Assembly: GCA_005889025.1 (NCBI GenBank) | Contig: VBCZ01000085.1 | Span: 1 to 9,765 of the forward strand | Direction: 5' to 3' | Origin: Betaproteobacteria bacterium | Lineage (GTDB): Bacteria; Pseudomonadota; Gammaproteobacteria; Burkholderiales; Casimicrobiaceae | DNA length: 9,765 nucleotides | Part shown: one piece after another, positions 5,627-9,765 of the stretch | How positions within the stretch are numbered: position 1 is the first letter of the stretch | Layout of the letters: every line of letters starts with the position of its first letter | The notes under the pieces: generated by a model | What the model was told of the DNA's origin: nothing | Database searches by the model: none | Seen by the model: only the letters and a program-made list of their open reading frames with translations | Position numbers and translations under genes: made by a program

Positions 5627-6264
5627 CAGCGAGGCTTCAACGCGCCAAAGCCGGCGGCGTATTCCGCGGCGACGGCGCGCACCGCATCTGCGCCCGCTCC
5701 CGGCGCATACAGATTCGACCCCGTACCGAAGCCGTCGGCCCCGGCAGCCCAATACGCGCCCATGTTGTCGGGCCGGATGCCGCCGACCGCAAACACCAGG
5801 GTGTCACGTGGCAGCACCGCGCGCCAGGCCCTGAGCGCCGGCGGCGGGAGTTGGTCCGCGGGGAACATCTTCAATCCATCGGCGCCGGCATCAAGCGCGG
5901 CAAAGGCTTCGGTGGGCGTCGCAACGCCCGGCACGCAGACCAGACCCTGCCGCTTTGCCTCGCGCACGATCTCTACATCGGCGTGCGGCATGACGACAAG
6001 ACGACCGCCGGCTTCTGCGACGCGTGCAACCTCGGAAACCTTGAGCACCGTTCCCGCGCCGGTGAGGCATCCATCACCGAGCGTCCCGGCGAGGAGTTGG
6101 ATGCTGACAAAGGCATCGGGTGAATTGAGCGGTACCTCGATAATCCTGAATCCATTATCCGTGAGCGCGGTGGCGATTGTCGGCAGCTCCTTCGGCGTAA
6201 TGCCGCGCAACACCGCAATGAGCGGCAACGGACTCAAGTACGAACGAAGCGATAATTGATTCAT
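5626..6264 (-). CDS. dgoA: 2-dehydro-3-deoxy-6-phosphogalactonate aldolase
   Basis: This 212-aa class I aldolase of the KDPG/KDPGal family should cleave 2-keto-3-deoxy-6-phosphogalactonate to pyruvate and glyceraldehyde 3-phosphate. The N-terminal LIAVLRGI holds R20; the general base is E43 in IIEVPLNSP; the Schiff-base lysine is K132 in DGLKMFPA; and GGIRPDN closes the phosphate site. The VPLNSP sequence after the Glu is typical of DgoA, where Eda-type KDPG aldolases have a TLRT-like sequence. The C-terminus ends GFGALKPR at a normal length. The ATG at 6264 overlaps the dgoK stop (ATGA), and its own TGA overlaps the next start by one base. With two kinases next to it, the aldolase may serve both epimeric phosphates, but that is inference. 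Confidence 0.96.
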   Translation of the reverse strand: MNQLSLRSYLSPLPLIAVLRGITPKELPTIATALTDNGFRIIEVPLNSPDAFVSIQLLAGTLGDGCLTGAGTVLKVSEVARVAEAGGRLVVMPHADVEIVREAKRQGLVCVPGVATPTEAFAALDAGADGLKMFPADQLPPPALRAWRAVLPRDTLVFAVGGIRPDNMGAYWAAGADGFGTGSNLYAPGAGADAVRAVAAEYAAGFGALKPR

Positions 6265-7178
6265 TCACGCACCATGCCTGCCTGCTTTGCGATTCGCCAC
6301 ATGCCGATCGCCGCCGCTTTTACAGGGCCCGGCATTGCATCGATCTCCGCCAGGGCAAGCGCGCGGCGATAACGCGCAACCAGCGAAGCTTCCCCGACAA
6401 CAATCGGCTCGAGCTTGTCCTTTACGCCCGAGCGCTCCAGCCATCGGAGCGCCGAGGCGATCTCCGCGCCCAGCAGCAATCCCGAAAGGTAGTCGGAGAC
6501 GCCTTGCGCCGCAAGCTCGCCTGCGAGGACGAGCGTGCGTGCCGAAAACAGATCGTGCGACAGGGCTGCGCTGCGGCGCAAGCTGCGTCGAACCCCCTGG
6601 TCGAGCGCGGCGTCGTCGCTGCCCTCGGCGGCCAGCCGCCCGAGGATGCTTTGCTGGCGCAGAATCGCATACAGCTCACCGGTCATGAAGGTCGAAAAGC
6701 GCTCGATGCCGCTCGCGCCGGCGATCGCCCACTTGCTGTGGGTTCCCGGCAGGACGATGACAGACCGCTCGGCGCGCTGTTCGGAGAGAATACCCAGAAC
6801 CTGCGTCTCTTCGCCGCGCATGACGTCCGGGACGCCGTCGACGTCGCGGCACATCAGTCCCGGGACGATAGCCAAACGGGTCCCCTGCACCCGGGTGAGC
6901 GACATTGCGATGGCCGAGAAATCGGCAGGACAGTGGCGATACGGCGCTTCCACCCAGCCCTGCCGGCTGCCGATCATCCCGCAAGCGATCATCGGGAGAC
7001 TTTCCGAGCCGATGCCGGTACAAAGCGAGGTGAGCGCGTCCGCGAAGCGTCCATCGGTGATGCGCTGCACGCCCAACGGCGCGCTTCTTTCGGCGACGAT
7101 CGCACCGCCATGGTCGAGCGCGTAGGCCCGCGCCGACGTCGTTCCCCAATCGATGGCGATCAAGCTAGCTTCGGGCAT
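6261..7178 (-). CDS. dgoK: 2-dehydro-3-deoxygalactonokinase
   Basis: This 305-aa kinase of the DgoK family has the ASKHA (actin-like) ATPase fold. The N-terminal phosphate-1 loop is IAIDWGTTSARAY (7-19); CGMIGSRQGWVEAPY lies at 66-80; DVMRGEETQVLG at 118-129; LPGTHSKW at 143-150; and FSTFMTGELY at 161-170, all characteristic of the family. It phosphorylates 2-keto-3-deoxygalactonate for the De Ley-Doudoroff galactose/galactonate route. ATG 7178 is the first possible start, because an in-frame TAA lies two codons upstream; no strong SD is seen. It is the first gene of a seven-gene operon, 99 nt after moaE. The galactonate dehydratase, lactonase and transporter of the pathway are not in the window. 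Confidence 0.96.
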   Translation of the reverse strand: MPEASLIAIDWGTTSARAYALDHGGAIVAERSAPLGVQRITDGRFADALTSLCTGIGSESLPMIACGMIGSRQGWVEAPYRHCPADFSAIAMSLTRVQGTRLAIVPGLMCRDVDGVPDVMRGEETQVLGILSEQRAERSVIVLPGTHSKWAIAGASGIERFSTFMTGELYAILRQQSILGRLAAEGSDDAALDQGVRRSLRRSAALSHDLFSARTLVLAGELAAQGVSDYLSGLLLGAEIASALRWLERSGVKDKLEPIVVGEASLVARYRRALALAEIDAMPGPVKAAAIGMWRIAKQAGMVRE

Positions 7179-7197
7179 GACTTAAGCGCGGGGCCTT

Positions 7198-7226
7198 TGG
7201 ATACGCGCCGAAGATCGCCTGCGCAA
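7198..7226 (-). promoter_or_regulatory. Possible weak promoter of the dgoK operon
   Basis: The minus strand has TTGCGC (7226-7221), a 17-bp spacer and TATCCA (7203-7198). The predicted start is about 12 nt before dgoK. The -10 box is poor, so an activator or another start site may be used. The alternative TTGACC at 7252-7247 lacks a matching -10 box. Confidence 0.3.
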
Positions 7227-7233
7227 CAGGGGC

Positions 7234-7259
7234 TGGCATTAGGCGCCAGGTCAATGCCA
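7234..7259. repeat. Inverted repeat upstream of dgoK (operator candidate)
   Basis: TGGCATT (7234-7240) and AATGCCA (7253-7259) form a perfect 7-bp inverted repeat with a 12-bp centre that includes the palindrome GGCGCC. It lies just upstream of the possible -35 box of dgoK in the only non-coding gap before the operon. No T-tract adjoins it, so a regulator binding site is more likely than a terminator. Confidence 0.4.
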
Positions 7260-7277
7260 CGCGAAGGTGCTGCCGGC

Positions 7278-7757
7278 TTACGGCGTGTGATGCGTCCTCT
7301 CCGGCCGCTCCTGCCAGCGCGCCATGGCATCGTCGTCGCTGGCGCGAGCCTCGACCCATCGATCGCCCTGCGGAGTCCGCTCTTTTTTCCAGAAGGGCGC
7401 GCGGGTCTTGAGATAGTCCATGACGAAGTGGCATGCCGCGAAGGCCTCTCCGCGGTGTGCGCTGCTCACGGCAACGAGCACGATCTGATCCGTGGGCTTG
7501 AGCTCGCCGACGCGGTGGACGATCAGGACGTCGTACAGATCCCAGCGTCGTTTGGCATCGTCGGCGATCGCCGAGAGCGCTTTCTCGGTCATCCCAGGAT
7601 AGTGCTCCAGCGTCAACGTACTCACCCTGGCGGCGTCGTTCAAGTCGCGAACGATCCCCACGAATGACGCGACCGCGCCGACTGCGGCGTTGCCCTCGCG
7701 CAGCGTCGCGATCTCGCGCGAAATGTCGAAGTCCTCGGTTTGTACGCGAACGGGCAC
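7278..7757 (-). CDS. moaE: Molybdopterin synthase catalytic subunit MoaE
   Basis: This 159-aa large subunit of molybdopterin synthase inserts dithiolene sulfur into precursor Z (cPMP) in molybdenum cofactor biosynthesis. Family motifs in order are FVGIVRD (32-38), LEHYPGMTEKAL (50-61), HRVGELKPTDQIVLVAVSSAHR (81-102) and MDYLKTRAPFWKKE (113-126), containing the conserved lysines K117 and K124. The start is GTG at 7757, 4 nt after the moaD stop. No closer in-frame start gives a complete N-terminal domain. The tail after WVEARASDDD is rich in charged residues, as in many betaproteobacterial homologues. Subunit partner MoaD is encoded directly upstream. Confidence 0.97.
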   Translation of the reverse strand: MPVRVQTEDFDISREIATLREGNAAVGAVASFVGIVRDLNDAARVSTLTLEHYPGMTEKALSAIADDAKRRWDLYDVLIVHRVGELKPTDQIVLVAVSSAHRGEAFAACHFVMDYLKTRAPFWKKERTPQGDRWVEARASDDDAMARWQERPERTHHTP

Positions 7758-7761
7758 GGCT

Positions 7762-8016
7762 CTACCCGCCTGTCACCGGAGGAAATAAAGCAACTTCGTC
7801 GCCTGCCTTGAGCGGGGTGTCGCCCCGTGCGACATCGTGGTTGACCGCGACGCGCACCGCGCGCCCTGGCGCCAGCTCGCAAGCCCAGGCTCCTCCACGC
7901 GTTCGAAGCCACTCCAGCAGCCCGGATACGCTGGAGATGTCTTCCGGCAGCTCGATAGTCTCACGGGCGCTGCCGAACACGTCGCGCAGACGAGCGAGGT
8001 AGACGAGTTCGACCAT
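7762..8016 (-). CDS. moaD: Molybdopterin synthase sulfur-carrier subunit MoaD
   Basis: This 84-aa ubiquitin-like sulfur carrier ends in PPVTGG; the terminal Gly-Gly is adenylated and thiocarboxylated, then inserts into the MoaE active site. VELVYLARLRDVFG (2-15) and AVNHDVARGDTPLKAGDEVALFPPV (57-81) are typical. ATG 8016 gives the standard length; the open frame upstream enters a terminator hairpin and is not credible. The SD is weak. It precedes moaE by 4 nt. The preceding terminator ends only about 24 nt before this start, so the promoter of moaDE is not obvious. Confidence 0.95.
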   Translation of the reverse strand: MVELVYLARLRDVFGSARETIELPEDISSVSGLLEWLRTRGGAWACELAPGRAVRVAVNHDVARGDTPLKAGDEVALFPPVTGG

Positions 8017-8040
8017 GGTGAGCAGGATTCTAGCGCTACT

Positions 8041-8077
8041 CAAAACAAAACGCCGGTCAGGGGACACCGACCGGCGC
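8041..8077 (-). terminator. Intrinsic terminator of the outer-membrane protein gene
   Basis: On the minus strand the arms CGCCGGTC (8076-8069) and GACCGGCG (8058-8051) form an 8-bp GC-rich stem with a 10-nt loop, followed at once by TTTTGTTTTG (8050-8041). This is a canonical Rho-independent terminator 21 nt downstream of the barrel gene stop. Confidence 0.88.
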
Positions 8078-8097
8078 GCTTCGACCACGGGTACCGA

Positions 8098-8754
8098 TCA
8101 GAACTTGAACTGCACCCCGATGGTCACCTGATCCGATTCGGGCAGGAGTCCCACGCTGGTCGTGGATTCGCCGGCGAACCTGCCGAAGCGGGCATATTCG
8201 ACGCGAAGACCCAACGCCTGCGTCATGTCGTAGCGCAGGCCGACGCCATAGTTGACGCCGTCGCGCGAGCGGCGCGGGTCGCCGGGTACCAGCGAAGCGC
8301 CTGCAAACAACGGCCGCGCGTCGCTTTGCGCGTAACCGAGGCGTCCGTACAAAGACAGGCTGCGAACGAATTCCCAGCTCGTATAGACGTCCGCATTCCA
8401 GGAGCGCAGGCCGGAATCGGCGAGCGAACCCCCCGTGCTCAAGCCGCTGGCCACGAGCGCGCGAGGCGGATGCAAAGCGTACTTGTCGGTGGTGTTGAGG
8501 GCCGCCTCGACCGAAACGTCGCTGCGCCAACGATATCCACCAAAGACCAGCGCCCGCTGGGTAGAATCTTCGGCCAAGGGCGACGTGAAGCGGTTCCACG
8601 CAAAGGGCAAAGCGCTGACTTTCAACCCATTGGCGTCAGCGCCGTCCTCGCGCAACGCCAGCCCGCCGTAGAAACCGTCCTGGGCGATTGCCGAAGCGCT
8701 GGCGCCCCACGCCAGCGCGGCGCAGGAAAGGGCTAAAAGTGTTTGTTTATTCAT
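8098..8754 (-). CDS. Outer-membrane beta-barrel protein, OmpA/OmpW-like small barrel
   Basis: This 218-aa exported protein has an N-terminal signal peptide: MNK, a hydrophobic core, and a cleavage site probably after A24 in the AIA motif, before QDG. The mature part begins FYGGLALRE and shows alternating hydrophobic/polar strands with glycine-aromatic pairs (FGGYRW, SLYGRLGYAQ, GVNYGVGLRYDM, LGLRVEYARFGRF). It ends SDQVTIGVQFKF with a C-terminal phenylalanine, the recognition mark of outer-membrane barrels. The size suits an eight-stranded barrel with no periplasmic domain. Role unknown; a structural or small-porin function is possible. ATG 8754 is chosen because it starts the signal peptide; a GTG 33 nt upstream adds a non-signal stretch. 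It is transcribed alone from a good promoter and closed by a strong terminator. Confidence 0.88.
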   Translation of the reverse strand: MNKQTLLALSCAALAWGASASAIAQDGFYGGLALREDGADANGLKVSALPFAWNRFTSPLAEDSTQRALVFGGYRWRSDVSVEAALNTTDKYALHPPRALVASGLSTGGSLADSGLRSWNADVYTSWEFVRSLSLYGRLGYAQSDARPLFAGASLVPGDPRRSRDGVNYGVGLRYDMTQALGLRVEYARFGRFAGESTTSVGLLPESDQVTIGVQFKF

Positions 8755-8779
8755 GATTTTTAATCGCTCGATGGCGCCC

Positions 8780-8811
8780 TTATTCACAGGCCGGCCACAG
8801 AGTTTTCCACA
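8780..8811. repeat. Three helically phased DnaA-box-like motifs
   Basis: On the plus strand TTATTCACA (8780-8788) and TTTTCCACA (8803-8811) each fit the DnaA-box consensus TTWTNCACA. A degenerate third copy ending CCACA lies between them (to 8799). On the minus strand the TGTG starts are at 8811, 8799 and 8788, 11-12 bp apart, about one helical turn. They lie at and just downstream of the predicted transcription start of the barrel gene. Confidence 0.5.
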
Positions 8812-8817
8812 ATTTTG

Positions 8818-8846
8818 ACCTTAAACCCAGGATCAGCGTAAGTCAA
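8818..8846 (-). promoter_or_regulatory. Sigma70-type promoter of the outer-membrane protein gene
   Basis: The minus strand has TTGACT (8846-8841), a 17-bp spacer and TAAGGT (8823-8818). The -35 box matches consensus in five of six positions and the spacing is ideal. The predicted start is near 8811, giving a leader of about 57 nt that includes the DnaA-box-like repeats. Confidence 0.65.
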
Positions 8847-8983
8847 TTCTCCCCGTCGGACTGGGCGGCGCGCAGGGCGGCAGTGTTGCATGAATGGCTC
8901 GCCGGTCGGGATGGACTTCTTGTACTGCGCATGTTGGAGGATTCTGCCCTGGGAGAGTTCCGGCCAGCAGGCTGCCGGGCTGG

Positions 8984-9484
8984 CTAGGGCACCGCGGATG
9001 AACGCGCCTTCAGAATAAAAGCCGCGATAGCGGAAATATCTTTGATTTCAAACACGGGCAGCGTTGTATCCACCGGGGCGTCGCTGGCGACGGCCACGAT
9101 ATTGCCGTCGCCGCTGTGCAGCAGCGGCTTGCCCACGCTGGCTCGATAGACCTCGAGCTTCGGGATCGCCGCCGTCTTGAAACCCTCGACCAGCGCGAGA
9201 TCGCAGGGAGAAAGCCTTCGCAATGCATCGGAGAGCGCGAGTTCCCTTCCGCCCCGCAGCTCATGCATCAACGCCCAACGCACGTCGGAAGTCACCAGGA
9301 CTTCCTTGCAACCCGCCTGGCGATGTCGATACGAATCCTTCCCGGGCTGATCGATGTCGAACTCGTGATGCGCGTGCTTGATCAGCGACACCGTAATTCC
9401 CTGCGCGACGAACAGCGGCACTAGACGTTCGATGAGCGTCGTTTTGCCGCTACCGGACCAACCGGCGAATCCAAAAACCTGCAT
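8984..9484 (-). CDS. mobB: Molybdopterin-guanine dinucleotide biosynthesis protein MobB
   Basis: This 166-aa P-loop GTPase assists attachment of GMP to molybdopterin together with MobA. The Walker A motif GWSGSGKTT lies at 8-16, the conserved KHAHH at 36-40 (followed by FDIDQPGKDS), and the Walker B-like DLALVEGFK at 95-103, all typical of MobB. Length is normal for the stand-alone protein. ATG 9484 has AAGG about 5 nt upstream and fits the family start (MQVFGFAGWSGSGKTT). It lies in the same orientation as moaD and moaE but is separated from them by an unrelated barrel gene and a terminator, so it is transcribed independently. The Moco genes mobA, moeA, moaA and moaC are not in the window. 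Confidence 0.96.
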   Translation of the reverse strand: MQVFGFAGWSGSGKTTLIERLVPLFVAQGITVSLIKHAHHEFDIDQPGKDSYRHRQAGCKEVLVTSDVRWALMHELRGGRELALSDALRRLSPCDLALVEGFKTAAIPKLEVYRASVGKPLLHSGDGNIVAVASDAPVDTTLPVFEIKDISAIAAFILKARSSAVP

Positions 9485-9656
9485 AGCAACCTTGCGACCT
9501 GCTTCGCGCGATGCGAAGGTTCTACTGGAGTTGACCTCTCACCGCAAGCAGTCATGCCATGTGCGCAGACCGCGCTCGCTTTTCGATGCACGCCGGGGTC
9601 AGCCGCGATCAGCTCGCGCCGTCTCGGTTCCGGCTCCCGCGATCCGCCGATGCGCA
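9485..9656. other. Spacer upstream of mobB
   Basis: This non-coding gap of 172 bases contains the proposed mobB promoter and a small hairpin (CTTCGC/GCGAAG arms at 9502-9507 and 9513-9518). The open frame that crosses it is rich in Arg and Ser and overlaps mobB, so I do not call it a gene. I see no clear terminator for the gene to the right. Confidence 0.5.
9519..9547 (-). promoter_or_regulatory. Probable mobB promoter
   Basis: The minus strand has TTGCGG (9547-9542), a 17-bp spacer and TAGAAC (9524-9519), with a start expected near 9512, about 28 nt before mobB. The -35 box is identical to that of the fluoride operon. Confidence 0.45.
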
Positions 9657-9765
9657 CTAACGGACGCTGCTGCCGATCACTGCGTTGATGAATTCTCCCT
9701 TGGCGTGCGTATAGTCGGCGGAGGTACTCGCTCCGGATTCGAGGATCGCGCGCTTTCGCGCCTGA
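9657..9765 (-). CDS. C-terminal end of an unidentified protein (cut by the window edge)
   Basis: The minus strand is open from the window edge to a TAG at 9659-9657, encoding 35 codons that end GEFINAVIGSSVR. The composition (ARKRAILESGASTSADYTHAK) looks like real protein, with few of the Arg/Pro/Ser-rich runs seen in shadow frames here, and GC-rich third positions support coding. The family cannot be recognised from so short a tail. It ends 172 nt before mobB and is probably a separate transcription unit. Confidence 0.6.
   Translation of the reverse strand, partial: QARKRAILESGASTSADYTHAKGEFINAVIGSSVR

Larger units (their letters stand above)
8755..8983. other. Intergenic region between mobB and the barrel gene
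   Basis: This 229-base stretch holds the promoter and leader of the barrel gene in its left half. The right half (about 8850-8983) carries no recognised gene, although open frames with GC-rich third positions run through it on both strands (see findings). I see no terminator with a T-tract behind mobB. Confidence 0.5.

Noticed and set aside
4730..6259. 509-aa open frame on the plus strand opposite the kinase and aldolase genes
   Set aside because: It mirrors two well-supported minus-strand genes, is Arg/Ala-rich with no domain pattern, and is explained by GC skew at third codon positions.
6504..7667. 387-aa plus-strand open frame opposite dgoK and moaE
   Set aside because: It runs antisense across two known genes and their intergenic gap, with low-complexity charged sequence and no recognisable motifs.
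8780..8811. Replication origin suggested by DnaA-box-like motifs
   Set aside because: Only two good boxes, no AT-rich unwinding region, and no dnaA, dnaN, rpmH or parAB genes nearby.
9421..9657. 78-aa minus-strand frame upstream of and overlapping mobB
   Set aside because: It overlaps the mobB start in another frame, contains the proposed mobB promoter, and has an Arg/Ser-rich shadow-like composition.

Overview
The window reads as a high-GC proteobacterial chromosome segment, most likely a betaproteobacterium (Burkholderiales-like). The evidence is strong GC bias at third codon positions, long antisense shadow ORFs, the gene families present, and a Gram-negative outer-membrane barrel protein. 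Every gene I can support is on the minus strand, so the window reads biologically from right (9765) to left (1). I see no tRNA, rRNA, CRISPR array or intact insertion sequence.

Layout in transcription order. (1) 9765-9657: the last 35 codons of an unidentified gene. (2) 9484-8984: mobB, molybdenum cofactor (Moco) biosynthesis, with a plausible promoter upstream. (3) 8983-8755: an intergenic stretch with a good sigma70-type promoter, three helically phased DnaA-box-like motifs, and unexplained open frames. (4) 8754-8098: an outer-membrane beta-barrel protein followed by a clear intrinsic terminator. (5) 8016-7278: moaD and moaE, the two molybdopterin synthase subunits. (6) 7178-2726: a tightly packed seven-gene sugar-acid operon. 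Its order is dgoK, dgoA, a KdgK-like PfkB kinase, a KduD-like SDR, an 81-aa protein of unknown function, a dihydroxyacetophenone-dioxygenase-like cupin and a small HAD protein. Most junctions are ATGA, TGATG or TTGA overlaps. (7) 2725-2414: regulatory DNA with a near-ideal promoter (-35 TTGCGG, 17 bp, -10 TATACT) followed at once by a fluoride riboswitch (crcB motif) and a candidate expression platform. (8) 2413-13: the fluoride-controlled operon crcB, DUF190, CPA2-type cation/proton antiporter, and universal stress protein.

How the genes fit together. The left third is a fluoride stress module: the RNA senses F-, CrcB/Fluc exports it, and the antiporter and stress protein presumably handle the linked pH and ion stress. 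The DUF190 protein, whose fold is PII-like, is a candidate regulator. The middle part encodes phosphorylation of 2-keto-3-deoxy sugar acids by two unrelated kinases and cleavage by DgoA to pyruvate plus glyceraldehyde 3-phosphate. The dehydratase, transporter and regulator are not in the window. The three genes at its end (81-aa protein, cupin, HAD) have no established place in that pathway and are the best candidates for something undescribed. The right part is a scattered Moco set interrupted by an unrelated porin-like gene.
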